64,000 nucleotides of DNA from Pseudoalteromonas sp. H105 (GCF_001469215.1 NZ_LOFH01000001.1:124001-188000); one strand, 5' to 3'. Positions 1 through 10,382 are shown, numbered from the stretch's first letter. The notes: generated by a model from the letters alone, not told the origin. Numbers and translations are program-made.

Positions 1-599
1 CTATTGCGATGGCTGTCATGACGGCATTAGTTGCAAGTTATGGGCCTGAAGCCGTTGCAGCATTCGGGGTGGGCAGCAGAATTGAATCGATAGCAAGCCT
101 TGTTGTGTTGGCACTGTCTATGACATTGCCGCCTTTTATAAGTCAAAACTTTGGTGCGGGTAAACTGGGTCGTGTAAAAGCAGCGTATTGTTCAACGTTA
201 AAGTTTGTAATGATCTGGCAATTTCTCATTTATTTATTATTGATTGCGTTTTCAGGTGTAATCAGTCAGTTGTTTGGTAAAGAGAAAATGGTCATCGATG
301 TTATTACTTTATTTATATATACATTACCGCTTAGTTACGGTTTTCAAGGCGTTATAATATTGTCTAACTCCTCTTTTAATGCCTTACACAAGCCGATGAA
401 TGCGTTAATTCTTAGCGTTATTCGGCTATTTGTATTTTATGTTCCGTTTGCTTATGTTGGCAGTTTAGTTGCCGATTTACCTGGTTTATTAATAGGTGCA
501 GTAATAGGCAACGTGTTTACTGGCGTACTAGCGTATAAGTGGTTTATTAAAGAACTCAATGCCATTAATAATCAACCCGTCAAGGAGTGCCAAGTATGA
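1..599 (+). CDS. MATE-family multidrug/Na+ efflux protein, C-terminal part (cut by window edge)
   Basis: The reading frame is open from the first bases, so this is the C-terminal part of a longer protein; the first internal ATG at 9 is not a real start. About 198 residues are visible with repeated hydrophobic segments, and the motif FGVGSRIES followed by [13 protein letters not shown] is typical of the second half of MATE transporters (cation-coupled drug exporters of the inner membrane, normally about 450 residues with 12 helices). Its stop codon overlaps the uvrB start in an ATGA arrangement, so the two genes are probably translationally coupled. Family call is firm; substrate unknown. Confidence 0.85.
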   Translation, partial: IAMAVMTALVASYGPEAVAAFGVGSRIESIASLVVLALSMTLPPFISQNFGAGKLGRVKAAYCSTLKFVMIWQFLIYLLLIAFSGVISQLFGKEKMVIDVITLFIYTLPLSYGFQGVIILSNSSFNALHKPMNALILSVIRLFVFYVPFAYVGSLVADLPGLLIGAVIGNVFTGVLAYKWFIKELNAINNQPVKECQV

Positions 600-2596
600 G
601 TGATCATTTCCAATTGGTATCGCAGTTTACCCCCAGTGGTGATCAACCGACTGCGATAGCGCAGTTATGCGAAGGTTTAGAGGCTGGCTTAGCACATCAA
701 ACTTTATTGGGTGCTACTGGCACAGGTAAAACATTTACCATGGCAAACATTATTAATGATCTTAATCGTCCTACGATCATTATGGCACACAACAAAACGC
801 TTGCAGCGCAGTTATATGGGGAGATGAAAGAGTTCTTTCCTAACAACGCGGTAGAGTATTTCGTATCGTATTATGATTACTATCAGCCTGAAGCGTATGT
901 TGTTGCTAGCGACACGTTTATTGAAAAAGATGCGTCGATTAATGAACATATTGAGCAAATGCGATTAAGTGCAACGAAAGCCTTGTTAGAGCGCCGAGAT
1001 ACGATAATAGTTGCTTCAGTATCCGCTATTTATGGTTTGGGTGATCCCGATTCGTATATGAAAATGATGCTTCTACTTAAAGTAGGCGAAACGGTCGATC
1101 AACGCGATATGCTTCGCCGTCTTGCTGAATTGCAATACACGCGAAACGATATCGACTTTAGTCGTGGCACATATCGAGTACGAGGTGAAGTCATTGATAT
1201 ATTCCCCGCAGAGTCAGAGACTTATGCTGTACGGGTAGAAATGTTCGATGATGAAATTGAGCGATTAAGTATTTTTGATCCTCTCACAGGCGCAGTTGAA
1301 AAACACATAGTACGAGCCACCATTTATCCTAAAACGCACTATGTGACACCACGAGAGAAGATCCTCGATGCAATAGAACATATTAAGGTTGAGCTAAAAG
1401 AGCGCCGTGCTCAGTTACTCAGCGCTAATAAGTTAGTTGAAGAGCAACGTGTTGCGCAGCGAACGCAGTATGATATTGAAATGATGACCGAGCTTGGCTA
1501 TTGTTCGGGCATTGAAAACTACAGCCGCTATTTATCAGGTCGTACACCGGGCGATCCGCCGCCAACCTTACTTGATTACTTACCTGATGACGCACTAATG
1601 ATTATTGACGAATCCCATGTCACTGTGTCGCAAATTGGGGCCATGTATAAAGGTGACAGAAGCCGAAAAGAGAACCTTGTTGAGTACGGTTTTAGAATGC
1701 CCTCAGCAATGGACAATAGACCATTGCGTTTTGAAGAGTTTGAAGCCATCGCGCCGCAAACTATTTATGTTTCTGCCACCCCTGGCGATTTTGAACTGGA
1801 GCGTTGTGGTGATGATATTGCAGAGCAAGTTATCCGCCCAACGGGGTTACTTGATCCCATAATTGAAGTCCGTCCGGTTGGCTCCCAAGTCGATGATTTG
1901 TTATCGGAAATATACAAACGTGTTGAGATTGATGAACGCGTACTCGTGACCACGCTGACCAAGCGTATGGCAGAAGACTTAACGGATTATTTGAACGAGC
2001 ATAATGTTAAAGTCCGTTATTTACACTCTGATATCGACACCGTTGAGCGCGTTGAAATAATCAGAGATTTTCGTGCGGGTGTATTTGATGTTCTGGTAGG
2101 GATTAACCTTTTACGTGAAGGTTTAGACATGCCGGAAGTCTCTCTAGTGGCAATACTCGATGCCGATAAAGAAGGCTTCTTACGCTCGGCACGTTCACTT
2201 ATACAGACCATTGGGCGTGCTGCGCGTCACTTGAATGGGCGTGCAATTTTATATGCAGACAGAGTCACTAAATCTATGGCAAAAGCGATAGATGAAACTC
2301 AACGCCGTCGTGAAATTCAGCATGCTTATAATGTTAAGCATGGAATTGAACCAAAAGCATTATTGAAAAAGATAACCGACATCATGGATGTAGGTGAACA
2401 GGCAGGCCCACAAGATAATTTAAAACTCATTCGCAAAGAAAGCAGTAAAGTGCTCAGTGCTAAAGAGATCGCCATACAAATGAAAGAGCTTGAAAGTAAA
2501 ATGCATGCTTATGCCAGTGATCTTGAGTTTGAAAAAGCCGCATCAGTACGTGATGAAATCCATGAACTACAACAACAGTTGATTAAAAATGCATAA
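596..2596 (+). CDS. uvrB: Excinuclease ABC subunit B
   Basis: UvrB is the damage-verifying helicase-like subunit of nucleotide excision repair; it receives DNA from UvrA and recruits UvrC. The 666-residue product is of normal length (about 670). Walker A GATGTGKT lies at residues 39-46, the beta-hairpin region [10 protein letters not shown] follows near residue 95, the DESH box is near residue 340, and a C-terminal UVR domain that contacts UvrC occupies roughly the last 40 residues. I chose the ATG at 596 (MSDHF) over an in-frame GTG at 587 because AAGGAG sits 8 bases upstream of it. It overlaps the MATE gene by 4 bases and the next methyltransferase gene by 8 bases. Confidence 0.97.
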   Translation: MSDHFQLVSQFTPSGDQPTAIAQLCEGLEAGLAHQTLLGATGTGKTFTMANIINDLNRPTIIMAHNKTLAAQLYGEMKEFFPNNAVEYFVSYYDYYQPEAYVVASDTFIEKDASINEHIEQMRLSATKALLERRDTIIVASVSAIYGLGDPDSYMKMMLLLKVGETVDQRDMLRRLAELQYTRNDIDFSRGTYRVRGEVIDIFPAESETYAVRVEMFDDEIERLSIFDPLTGAVEKHIVRATIYPKTHYVTPREKILDAIEHIKVELKERRAQLLSANKLVEEQRVAQRTQYDIEMMTELGYCSGIENYSRYLSGRTPGDPPPTLLDYLPDDALMIIDESHVTVSQIGAMYKGDRSRKENLVEYGFRMPSAMDNRPLRFEEFEAIAPQTIYVSATPGDFELERCGDDIAEQVIRPTGLLDPIIEVRPVGSQVDDLLSEIYKRVEIDERVLVTTLTKRMAEDLTDYLNEHNVKVRYLHSDIDTVERVEIIRDFRAGVFDVLVGINLLREGLDMPEVSLVAILDADKEGFLRSARSLIQTIGRAARHLNGRAILYADRVTKSMAKAIDETQRRREIQHAYNVKHGIEPKALLKKITDIMDVGEQAGPQDNLKLIRKESSKVLSAKEIAIQMKELESKMHAYASDLEFEKAASVRDEIHELQQQLIKNA

Positions 2597-3524
2597 TTTT
2601 TCTCCTCTTATTCGTGCACTTGAAGATGCACCCATCGCAGCAAATGAGCTATGCCGTATTTTTCATGGTCGTGGCCATACTGTTGAGCATTTAAGCCATT
2701 TGAATTTAGATTTTTATCCCCCTAGCTTATTCTTAGTGTCTTATGATGAGATAGACTCAAACACGCTTGAGGAGTTGACTGAGCAAGTTTGGCAATGGGC
2801 AAAAACGTATGCACCCGAGCACATTAAAGCCATGGTTTATCAACAACGAGCGGGCTTACAAACTCAAAATACGTTAGTACAGGGTGAGCTACCAGCGCCA
2901 CATGTAGTAAAAGAAGGTGCTGCGCAGTTTATTGTTGATTTAATGAGCCGCCAAAATACGGGGATTTTTCCAGACATGCGCAGTGGCCGTGAATTTGTGC
3001 TTAAACACAGTCAACATGCAAAAGTGTTAAATCTTTTTTCGTATACCTGTGGGTTTTCAATCACTGCAATGCAGGGAGGTGCTGACTCAGTTATAAATAT
3101 GGATATGAATAAAGGAGTATTGAGAACGGGTAAACAAAATCACCAACTAAATGGATTTGAGCGAGGCGTAAGCTTCTTGCCTCATGATATTTTAAAGTCA
3201 TTCGGCAAACTTAAAAAAGCCGCCCCTTTTGATTTAATCATTGTTGATCCACCCAGTTTTCAAAAAGGCAGCTTTATACTGACAAAAGATTATCAAAAAG
3301 TACTGCGTCGCTTACCAGAATTATTAAATAGCAACACGCAACTCTTGTTATGTGCAAACAGCCCTGAATTAACAGAGCACGCTTTTAAAGCATTAATTGA
3401 AGAGCATACACAAGGTGCTATCACTTTTGTTGAGCGTTTAGCACCTACGTTAGGGTTTATTGAAGTAGATAGTGATCGTAGTTTAAAAGCACTTATTTAT
3501 AAAACGGCTTCAACACTTACATAA
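2589..3524 (+). CDS. Class I SAM-dependent methyltransferase, RlmI/RlmK-like
   Basis: A 311-residue cytosolic protein whose C-terminal two thirds is a Rossmann methyltransferase domain. The stretch [20 protein letters not shown] is the SAM-binding motif I, and [10 protein letters not shown] is the DPPSF motif shared with the 23S rRNA methyltransferases RlmI and RlmK, placing it in the Methyltrans_SAM family. The substrate is probably RNA, but I cannot say which base. The start codon overlaps the end of uvrB by 8 bases and the next gene begins 1 base after its stop, so it sits inside a uvrB operon. No obvious defects. Confidence 0.8.
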   Translation: MHNFSPLIRALEDAPIAANELCRIFHGRGHTVEHLSHLNLDFYPPSLFLVSYDEIDSNTLEELTEQVWQWAKTYAPEHIKAMVYQQRAGLQTQNTLVQGELPAPHVVKEGAAQFIVDLMSRQNTGIFPDMRSGREFVLKHSQHAKVLNLFSYTCGFSITAMQGGADSVINMDMNKGVLRTGKQNHQLNGFERGVSFLPHDILKSFGKLKKAAPFDLIIVDPPSFQKGSFILTKDYQKVLRRLPELLNSNTQLLLCANSPELTEHAFKALIEEHTQGAITFVERLAPTLGFIEVDSDRSLKALIYKTASTLT

Positions 3525-3525
3525 T

Positions 3526-4212
3526 ATGAAACTTAGCCATCGTTTAAATGCAATTAACCTATTAGTCAATGAATCTTACGAGGTGATTTGGGATTGTTGT
3601 TGTGACCATGGTTTATTAGGGATGACACTGCTTGAGCGTAAGCTAGCTAAAAAAGTGATGTTTGTTGACATTGTGCCTGAGCTCATGAACGGCTTGAGTA
3701 ACAAGCTTACCCAATTGATGGATCCCAACTTACCTTGTGAGTGGCAAGTTCAATGTCAAGACGTGGCAGGCATTGAACTTCAGCCGAATGCGAAACAACT
3801 TGTGATTATTGCAGGTGTAGGCGGGGAGTTGTTACTGAGATTAATGCAAAAAATAATTCTAAATCATGAACAGCAAACCCTCAGAGGGTTGAGTTTTATA
3901 GTGTGTCCCGTACATCACACTTACTCATTAAGGCAGGGGCTCGCTCGTTTAGGGCTTGGCTTAATTTCGGAACAAATTATCACAGAAAATAAACGTTTTT
4001 ATGAGGTATTACATGTCGGCTTTAAATCAGGAGCTGCCATTGAACCAACGGGCGATAAAATGTGGGATTTCACGGATAAAAATCATCACCAGTATTTGAA
4101 CAAGCTCATTGAGCATTACACGCGAATGATCAAAAAAGATCCTACATATTATGGACAGGTCATTGCAGATTATAAGCAATTAAATTTAGTTAAAACTAAC
4201 AGAGGAGTGTGA
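3526..4212 (+). CDS. TrmK-like tRNA (adenine-N1)-methyltransferase family protein
   Basis: A 228-residue protein of the TrmK/DUF633 family. The N-terminus MKLSHRLNAI, then VIWDCCCDHGLLGMTLL as the SAM-binding motif and VIIAGVGGELLLRLM, follow the family pattern (compare the DVGSDHAYLP and GMGG motifs of Bacillus TrmK, which makes m1A22 in tRNA). The glycine-rich loop is altered to DCCCDHG, which is unusual in carrying three cysteines. Family members are classic in Gram-positives and scattered in gammaproteobacteria; whether this one modifies A22 is inference. Spacing of 1 base to the preceding methyltransferase suggests co-transcription with uvrB. Confidence 0.75.
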   Translation: MKLSHRLNAINLLVNESYEVIWDCCCDHGLLGMTLLERKLAKKVMFVDIVPELMNGLSNKLTQLMDPNLPCEWQVQCQDVAGIELQPNAKQLVIIAGVGGELLLRLMQKIILNHEQQTLRGLSFIVCPVHHTYSLRQGLARLGLGLISEQIITENKRFYEVLHVGFKSGAAIEPTGDKMWDFTDKNHHQYLNKLIEHYTRMIKKDPTYYGQVIADYKQLNLVKTNRGV

Positions 4213-4276
4213 TCTACTTACTCTATTAAATTCGTACCACTTTCACGCGACTTGTATGAATTAATGTTATTTAAGT

Positions 4277-5305
4277 ATGAACAATAAAATAAAAGACTTC
4301 AAACCTTCCACTGCCAATAATGCGAAGTGGCCACACAGTTTTGAGCAGCCCATATCATATGCGCCTTTGGTACAACTTTCTAATAACAACTGGGTCGTAC
4401 CACAACACTTTTTGCGTTATAAGCATACGTTGCAATCAGTGAATGAAGTACTAAGTAATATCAGCTTTCCAGCTCACTTTCGTGTACTTGCAGCTGAAAA
4501 AGATGAACAAGTGTACTTGCAAGTCGCTATTTTGAACCCTGATAATTACCAGTCAAACGGACCGAACAAAGAGTCCATAAAGCTACTGTTCGGCAGGCGC
4601 TGGTATGTAGAAGATAATTTGCCAACATCTGAACTCATTCAAACGGCTTTCTTGGCATTAAAGGTTGCCAGAGAGCATGAAGTCAGAGAACTTATTAAGT
4701 TTCAACATTCTCGTGGAACAAGCACGCCATTTAATAACCATCATGATTTACCGCTAATGGCACAAAATGCTGAATTGGTCATGGCCGATAATAATGATTT
4801 ACGTCATGTGGAAGAAGTAATAGGTAGTTGTAAATTTGCGGGAGCTGCAATAAAACTTTCAGCCATGAATAGAATTGATAATAAGACAATTGTATTCCAG
4901 GTACAGCTAAGTTGTGAGGATTGTCAGCTCAATGAATTCAATAATACCAGTGTGTCATTTTTGGCAAAAGATACCAGCAGTAATCAATTTTTACATGGTT
5001 TAGTTGATGCGTTAATTAAAGTGAGCAATGAGTATGTGAGTGAACACTTTAAATACAATGAACTGGCTCGTTTTAGTAAGCAAATATCAGTAGAGAGAAT
5101 CGGGGAGTTGAGCATTAAACTACGTTCACATAATGCTTTACGGTTGTGTTCATTAGGTGAGCAGCATGCAAATCAGCTCAATTTTGAAATCGATAGTGGG
5201 CGAGCCCCCCACGGCTGTAGTAGCGAAATATCTGGATTTTTAGCCGCCCATGGTGTGGAGCGGCCACAGAATGCCCACTTGTATACTAATCAGTTTAGCG
5301 TTTAA
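4277..5305 (+). CDS. Hypothetical protein, 342 residues
   Basis: I do not recognise this protein. It is a soluble, mixed-composition protein with no signal peptide and no transmembrane segment. A Gly-Arg-Arg segment (LFGRRWYVED) lies near residue 106, and a Cys-containing patch (LSCEDCQLNE) near residue 215. It begins 64 bases after the TrmK-like gene without a clear terminator between, and ends in a short hairpin at 5307-5326. Codon use resembles its neighbours and the frame is uninterrupted, so it is probably a real gene. Confidence 0.65.
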   Translation: MNNKIKDFKPSTANNAKWPHSFEQPISYAPLVQLSNNNWVVPQHFLRYKHTLQSVNEVLSNISFPAHFRVLAAEKDEQVYLQVAILNPDNYQSNGPNKESIKLLFGRRWYVEDNLPTSELIQTAFLALKVAREHEVRELIKFQHSRGTSTPFNNHHDLPLMAQNAELVMADNNDLRHVEEVIGSCKFAGAAIKLSAMNRIDNKTIVFQVQLSCEDCQLNEFNNTSVSFLAKDTSSNQFLHGLVDALIKVSNEYVSEHFKYNELARFSKQISVERIGELSIKLRSHNALRLCSLGEQHANQLNFEIDSGRAPHGCSSEISGFLAAHGVERPQNAHLYTNQFSV

Positions 5306-5306
5306 C

Positions 5307-5326
5307 GGGCTTTAAAGCCTGTTTAT
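5307..5326. terminator. Convergent hairpin between 342-aa gene and PspB-like gene
   Basis: The arms ACGGGCTTT and AAAGCCTGT are adjacent with one G-U pair and are followed by TTATTT on the plus strand. It overlaps the stop of the convergent small gene. Modest support as an intrinsic terminator. Confidence 0.45.
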
Positions 5327-5554
5327 TTCTTGTTTCACACTGAAGCTTGAGTCAGTAACAATGGCTTCAAGCGTTTGTACGCGTTCTTTCAAGGCGCGTA
5401 CTTCAGCGTTAACAGCATCCAATTGTTTATTCGCGTCAGTGTTGTTATTTTGCATTTTGTGCTTAAACTCAAGGTGCTTTTTATACATATCGTAAATAAC
5501 CCCTGAACCCACAGAGATAAACACAATTAATACGATCATTGTAGTGCCTGACAT
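5312..5554 (-). CDS. PspB-like small membrane protein with coiled coil
   Basis: Eighty residues: an N-terminal membrane helix (residues about 4-20, TMIVLIVFISVGSGVIY), a charged linker, then a helical region VRALKERVQTLEAIV with heptad spacing. The layout and the LKERVQTLEAI segment resemble PspB of the phage shock response (one N-terminal helix plus coiled coil, about 74 residues). No pspA, pspC or pspF is nearby, so a role in the Psp system is only inference; it may be a stand-alone relative. Confidence 0.6.
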   Translation of the reverse strand: MSGTTMIVLIVFISVGSGVIYDMYKKHLEFKHKMQNNNTDANKQLDAVNAEVRALKERVQTLEAIVTDSSFSVKQEINRL

Positions 5555-5731
5555 CGTTTTTATTTCCCTAATACGTCTTTAGTTAGTATAAAGTATAACC
5601 TGCTTTGTGCTCCTATAAAGCTGACAATTGTAACTTTATTTGTATTTTATATTTACCGCTTATTTTGGCGCTGATAATGTTATGAAAACGAGAAAGTATT
5701 TGATCATTAAAGTGAAAAACTGCTGAGAGAG

Positions 5732-6187
5732 ATGTTGATGTTAAATAATAAAATACCCCCGGTTATTGTGGTGTTGATTTTTGCAGGGCTGATGGCATTA
5801 ATTGCTCATTTTAGTGTTGTCGACTTTAATGCGTATATTATACATGTGACGGTTATTTTAGTGTGTACGGGTGTTTCTTTTTGTGTTGCTGGTGTTGTGA
5901 GTTTTAAAATAGCAAAAACAACGGTTAATCCAAGTAAACCAGATCAAGCCTCAGAGCTTGTCACATCAGGTGTTTATAGAATATCCCGTAATCCAATGTA
6001 TGTTGGTTTCGCGTTTATTTTACTCGGGTGGGGTGTTTGGCTCGCCTCAATTTTGGCTATTTTAACTATTGTGGGCTTTGTTACTTATTTAACGCAGTTC
6101 CAAATTATTCCTGAAGAGCGTGCGTTGACCACTCTTTTTGGGCAGCAATTCACAGACTACAAGGCAAAAGTAAGACGTTGGCTATAA
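5732..6187 (+). CDS. Isoprenylcysteine carboxyl methyltransferase (ICMT)-like membrane protein
   Basis: About 151 residues with four hydrophobic segments and the motif GVYRISRNPMYVGF followed by a C-terminal EERALTTLFGQQFTDYKAKVRRWL. This is the signature of the bacterial ICMT/phospholipid N-methyltransferase family: small inner-membrane SAM-dependent enzymes. The biological substrate in bacteria is usually unknown. Two in-frame ATGs (5732 and 5738) are possible; the purine-rich GAGAGAG is better spaced for the one at 5738. The gene stands alone and ends at a bidirectional terminator shared with queC. Confidence 0.8.
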   Translation: MLMLNNKIPPVIVVLIFAGLMALIAHFSVVDFNAYIIHVTVILVCTGVSFCVAGVVSFKIAKTTVNPSKPDQASELVTSGVYRISRNPMYVGFAFILLGWGVWLASILAILTIVGFVTYLTQFQIIPEERALTTLFGQQFTDYKAKVRRWL

Positions 6188-6194
6188 AACCCAA

Positions 6195-6219
6195 AAAAGG
6201 CTATCAAAGATAGCCTTTT
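6195..6219. terminator. Bidirectional intrinsic terminator between ICMT-like gene and queC
   Basis: An 11-bp perfect stem (AAAAGGCTATC / GATAGCCTTTT) with a 3-base loop, with A tracts on one side and T tracts on the other. It serves the convergent genes on both strands. Confidence 0.85.
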
Positions 6220-6236
6220 AACCGACGCGCTATCGC

Positions 6237-6893
6237 TTACTCGTAATCTAATGGATCGGTAATATTATTCAAGTTGAATGCTTCTAATCGCTCCTGGCAT
6301 GCACCGCATTTGCCACATGCTTTTTCTCTGCCATTATAACATGTCCATGTTTGGCTATAGTCTAAGCCCATTTTTATGCCATCGGTTAAAATATCAATTT
6401 TGGTATTGTTTAAGTACGGGCTGAAAATTTCAACGGCATCGTAGTTAGCAATTCGGCACAAATCATCCATTTTTTTCACAAACTCAGGGCGGCAATCTGG
6501 ATAAATAGCATGGTCTCCAGAGTGAGCGCCATAATAAACTTGGCTCGCTTTAAGCGATACAGCATAACCCACGGCCAAAGAAAGCAAAATCATATTGCGA
6601 TTAGGGACAATGGTGCTTTTCATGCTTTCTTCTTCATAATGCCCTTCAGGCACATCAATATCATCGGTTAACGATGAGCCACCTATGAGTTGATTAATCG
6701 CTGATATATCGACGATTTTATGAGGAACATTCAGTTTTTCACACACTTGTGCGGCGACTTTAAGCTCTTTGACATGACGCTGACCATAGTCAAATGATAG
6801 GGCGTATACATCGTGGCCTTCTTGTAGGGCTTTATTTAATACGGTAAATGAGTCCATACCGCCGGAATAAATCACAACAACTTTTTGCGTCAT
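6237..6893 (-). CDS. queC: 7-cyano-7-deazaguanine synthase (preQ0 synthase)
   Basis: QueC converts 7-carboxy-7-deazaguanine to preQ0 with ATP and ammonia, in the queuosine pathway. The 218-residue product has the PP-loop SGGMDS at residues 10-15 and the C-terminal zinc site [16 protein letters not shown], both complete. It is divergent from queE, which makes its substrate, with about 155 bases between the two starts; both promoters must lie there. QueD is not in this window. Confidence 0.96.
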   Translation of the reverse strand: MTQKVVVIYSGGMDSFTVLNKALQEGHDVYALSFDYGQRHVKELKVAAQVCEKLNVPHKIVDISAINQLIGGSSLTDDIDVPEGHYEEESMKSTIVPNRNMILLSLAVGYAVSLKASQVYYGAHSGDHAIYPDCRPEFVKKMDDLCRIANYDAVEIFSPYLNNTKIDILTDGIKMGLDYSQTWTCYNGREKACGKCGACQERLEAFNLNNITDPLDYE

Positions 6894-7048
6894 ATCTGTT
6901 TTGCTCTTAGTTTTAATAGAGGTTTATATCAGGGCGCGATATACTACACGGCTGGAGCATAAATAACAATTTTTGCCCGTGCTTTTTGATTTTTTGATAT
7001 GCCACTCTAATCAGTCTGACGAGTGCTAAGTAGTAAGTGAGATAACGT

Positions 7049-7714
7049 TTGTACAAAATTAATGAAATATTTGAAACCATCCAAGGTGAAGCAAGCTTTA
7101 CCGGTACACCTTCCGTATTTTTACGGTTGCAAGGGTGCCCTGTAGGCTGTGCTTGGTGTGATACAAAGCAAACGTGGGAAGTCGACAATGTATACAAAGT
7201 CTCGCTTGATGATACGGTGGAGAAAAAAGCTGACTCAGATCATTGGGCTGATGCTTCAGCTAAACAGATATTAGCACTGTTTAATGAGCGGGGTTATCGT
7301 GCAAAACATGTGGTTATAACCGGTGGCGAGCCTTGCATGTATGACTTGAACCCAGTATGTGACTTATTGCATGAAAATGGCTTTAGTACGCAGATAGAAA
7401 CAAGTGGCACATTCGAAATTTTGGCTCCGACTACTACATGGGTAACAGTCTCGCCAAAAATTAACATGCGTGGCGGCTTTGAAGTCCTTACTTCAGCAAT
7501 GAAACGTGCAGATGAGATAAAACACCCTATTGCGATGCAAAAACATGTGGAAGAGCTAGAAGCGCTATTTTTAAAAACAGGTGTTAACCCAAGGCTTGTA
7601 TATTTACAGCCCATTAGTCAAAAAGTGTCTGCGACAAAATTGGCGATAGAGACGTGTATAGACAAAAACTGGCGATTATCTGTGCAAGTTCATAAATATT
7701 TAGGGATAAGTTAG
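7049..7714 (+). CDS. queE: 7-carboxy-7-deazaguanine synthase (radical SAM)
   Basis: QueE rearranges 6-carboxytetrahydropterin to 7-carboxy-7-deazaguanine using SAM and a 4Fe-4S cluster. The 221-residue product begins MYKINEIFETIQGE and carries the cluster motif CPVGCAWC (C-x3-C-x2-C) close to the N-terminus, then VVITGGEPC, which binds SAM. The start is TTG: no in-frame ATG exists upstream of the conserved IQGE motif, and GTGAGA precedes it. Divergent from queC. Confidence 0.94.
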   Translation: MYKINEIFETIQGEASFTGTPSVFLRLQGCPVGCAWCDTKQTWEVDNVYKVSLDDTVEKKADSDHWADASAKQILALFNERGYRAKHVVITGGEPCMYDLNPVCDLLHENGFSTQIETSGTFEILAPTTTWVTVSPKINMRGGFEVLTSAMKRADEIKHPIAMQKHVEELEALFLKTGVNPRLVYLQPISQKVSATKLAIETCIDKNWRLSVQVHKYLGIS

Positions 7715-8132
7715 TTTCAAATGCACTCTAGTAGAGGGCTTAGTAATTTGAAAGTAAGCACTCTACTAGAGCAACACCTTATTAGCTTGTTAACTGTCCT
7801 GCGTTATCTTTGCGTCATAACACTCTTCAGCCTTTTTAATTTCGTTTTATATGTGTTGATTATTTAAATTGCTACTTCTGCACATATAGAAAAAATGAGT
7901 GCCTTGCGTTACTGTTACGCTAATGGAAACGCACTAAGTAATTTGATGACTCATAAGAATTAATGCTGTGGCTTATTGGTTATTGACTATAATTTATTTA
8001 GCCTTTGTTGTTTTACTTTTAGATAACATTGCAATAATGAGAAATATAAAACTTTAGCGCGGCATTGCCACTTAAACGTCATACCACTTTTTCGTACACC
8101 ACGATGAAGTAATAGTCAGGACTTTGTGAAAC
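7715..8132. other. Intergenic region with an 11-bp inverted repeat
   Basis: No gene is visible in these 418 bases. Just after queE there is a perfect 11-bp inverted repeat (CTCTAGTAGAG at 7726-7736 and CTCTACTAGAG at 7761-7771) with a 24-base loop and no T tract. A related string, AGTAATTTGA, occurs at 7742-7751 and again at 7937-7946. The rest is AT-rich and presumably contains the promoter of the downstream GGDEF-EAL gene. Confidence 0.5.
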
Positions 8133-10382
8133 ATGCAGGATAAGCAACTTTTAAAGCTATTAAAGCAACAACAAAAAATTCTCTCAAAAATAGCGTTAGG
8201 GCAGCCTTTAAGTGAAATAAGCGAAGAGATTTGTTTAGCGATCGAAGAGATGTTAGAGGATGAGTCTGCTAAGTGTTCAATTTTATCGCTTAAAGGTAAC
8301 CAGCTGTTTCATTGTGCAGCTCCGAGTATCGATGCTCAGTATTGTCAAATAATCAACGGCGTTGAAATTGGCCCTAACGTAGGATCGTGTGGGACTGCAG
8401 CATTTTCAGAAACAAGAATTATCGTTGATGACATTAACACATCGCCACTGTGGAAAGATTTTAAGCAAACAGCCCTAAACTTTGGTTTAGCATCATGTTG
8501 GTCGACGCCGATTATATCAACAAAATCTACCGTGTTAGGAACATTCGCTGTTTACCACACGAGCCCAAAATCACCGACTGAACAAGATTTAGAGCTGATT
8601 GACTACTTTGTAAACTTTACAAGTATTGCGCTTGAAAATGATGCCAATGCATCAGAGTTAAACGAAGTTATCAGCCAACTTAAACATAGTAATGAGAAAT
8701 TTGAGGCTTTCACTCAAGTGATGCCTGACCTTGTGCTCATATTGGGGGAACAGGGTGAGTATGTTGACGTCTATGGTTCTTCGGATGACTTTTTATACGC
8801 TTCGTTAGCGCAAACTAAGGGGAAAAGTATCAATGACTTTTTAGCCCCTAAAGATTCGCAACCAATCATGACAATACTGGAAAAAACGCTCTCCTCGAAT
8901 GAAATTCAAGTGTTTGAATATGAGTTAGATGTTCCAAAAGGCAGAATCGTTTTTGAGGGGCGAACGGTGCCTGTGGAGCATTACCAATCAAAAAACAGTT
9001 ATTCCAGGCACGTTTTATGGGTAGCAAGGGATATTACGCAAAGAAAACAGGCTGAAAAAGCAATCGAAAAGCTGGCCTATTATGATCCCTTAACAAAACT
9101 CCCTAATAGAAGAATGCTTAACGAGCGTTTGGACATGACGGTTGAAAAAATAAAGCGCTCAGGTGAAACTGGGGCTTTATTATTTTTAGACATAGACGAC
9201 TTTAAACGCCTTAATGATTCTCTCGGTCATTCTTCTGGGGATGAACTTCTCGTTGAGGTGGCAAGAAGACTGGGAACAGTGATAAGAAAGTCTGATACGC
9301 TGGCTCGGTTGGGAGGTGATGAATTTGTTGTTTTATTAGAATACCTTGGTGATGACAATGAAAAAGCCAACCTAGAATCAGCCATTGTGGCACAAAAAAT
9401 CCATAAAACTTTTGATGAAGAGTTCAAAGTGGGTGCCTTAAAATTTCAGGTAAGTTGTAGTATTGGTATTTGTTTAATCGAGGGTACGAATGTATCCGCG
9501 AGTAATATCTTAAAGTTTGCTGATACAGCCATGTATCGCTCAAAGGCAAAAGGCGGGAATAGCTATAGCTTTTATGACCCTCAATTACAGACATTGTTAG
9601 ATAGAAAAATAGAGCTTGAAACAGAGATTTTAAAAGCGATTGAGAACCAAGAGTTTTGTGCTTACTTTCAGCCTCAGATTAATAATGAAGGCAAAGTCGT
9701 CGGGGCTGAGGCGCTGATTCGTTGGGTTCATCCAGTGAAAGGGATTATTGCGCCAGGTGAATTTATACCCGTTGCTGAACAATTTGGTTTAATACAACGA
9801 CTGCAAAATATAGTACTGAATGACATTTGTAACTTACTTAAGCGCTTAAACCCGTGCGTTATTGATGATGACTTTAAAGTGTCGATTAACATAAGTCCTT
9901 CACAATTTAAGTCTTCGTTATTAAAATCAGCGTTACTTAACATTCTTCACTCGCATCATGTCTCGCCATCAAAAATAACTTTAGAGATCACGGAAAGCAT
10001 GCTGGCTCACGATGTTGAACACACAGTACAGCAAATGGAAGAACTTAAGTCAGAAGGCTTTACCTTTTCAATAGATGACTTTGGCACAGGGTATTCATGC
10101 TTGGCTTATTTGCATGCTTATCCTGTAAAACAGTTAAAAATAGATAAAAGCTTTATTGATAGAATATCTAATAAGGAGTCAGGCTTTAGCATTGTTAAGA
10201 CAATTATAGATTTGGCAAATAACTTAGGAATGGGCGTGGTTGCAGAAGGCGTTGAAACCAAAGAGCAGTTTACTATTCTCAAGCATTGTAATATTGATTC
10301 TATACAAGGTTATTACTTTGCTAAACCCATGCCAATGAACGACTATTTAAATAATCACAGTAAAAACTTTAAGCGTGACTGA
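8133..10382 (+). CDS. GAF-PAS-GGDEF-EAL cyclic-di-GMP turnover protein
   Basis: A 749-residue signalling protein without transmembrane segments. Order of domains: GAF sensor (about residues 20-175), PAS (about 185-305), GGDEF (about 315-485) with the intact active-site motif GGDEF at residues 394-398, and EAL (about 495-745) with EALIRW at about residue 526 and the DDFGTGYS and KIDKSFI motifs expected of an active phosphodiesterase. The protein could therefore both make and degrade c-di-GMP, the balance being set by the sensor domains. The ligand is not predictable. It stands alone with a long upstream region and a hairpin downstream at 10446-10474. Confidence 0.92.
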   Translation: MQDKQLLKLLKQQQKILSKIALGQPLSEISEEICLAIEEMLEDESAKCSILSLKGNQLFHCAAPSIDAQYCQIINGVEIGPNVGSCGTAAFSETRIIVDDINTSPLWKDFKQTALNFGLASCWSTPIISTKSTVLGTFAVYHTSPKSPTEQDLELIDYFVNFTSIALENDANASELNEVISQLKHSNEKFEAFTQVMPDLVLILGEQGEYVDVYGSSDDFLYASLAQTKGKSINDFLAPKDSQPIMTILEKTLSSNEIQVFEYELDVPKGRIVFEGRTVPVEHYQSKNSYSRHVLWVARDITQRKQAEKAIEKLAYYDPLTKLPNRRMLNERLDMTVEKIKRSGETGALLFLDIDDFKRLNDSLGHSSGDELLVEVARRLGTVIRKSDTLARLGGDEFVVLLEYLGDDNEKANLESAIVAQKIHKTFDEEFKVGALKFQVSCSIGICLIEGTNVSASNILKFADTAMYRSKAKGGNSYSFYDPQLQTLLDRKIELETEILKAIENQEFCAYFQPQINNEGKVVGAEALIRWVHPVKGIIAPGEFIPVAEQFGLIQRLQNIVLNDICNLLKRLNPCVIDDDFKVSINISPSQFKSSLLKSALLNILHSHHVSPSKITLEITESMLAHDVEHTVQQMEELKSEGFTFSIDDFGTGYSCLAYLHAYPVKQLKIDKSFIDRISNKESGFSIVKTIIDLANNLGMGVVAEGVETKEQFTILKHCNIDSIQGYYFAKPMPMNDYLNNHSKNFKRD

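Noticed and set aside
7001-7030. CIRCE half-site (GAGTGCTAA) near queE
   Set aside because: The opposite arm TTAGCACTC is missing at the required 9-base spacing; chance match.
6894-7048. PreQ1 riboswitch between queC and queE
   Set aside because: I looked for the short preQ1-I pseudoknot pattern and saw none; the region looks like an ordinary divergent promoter.
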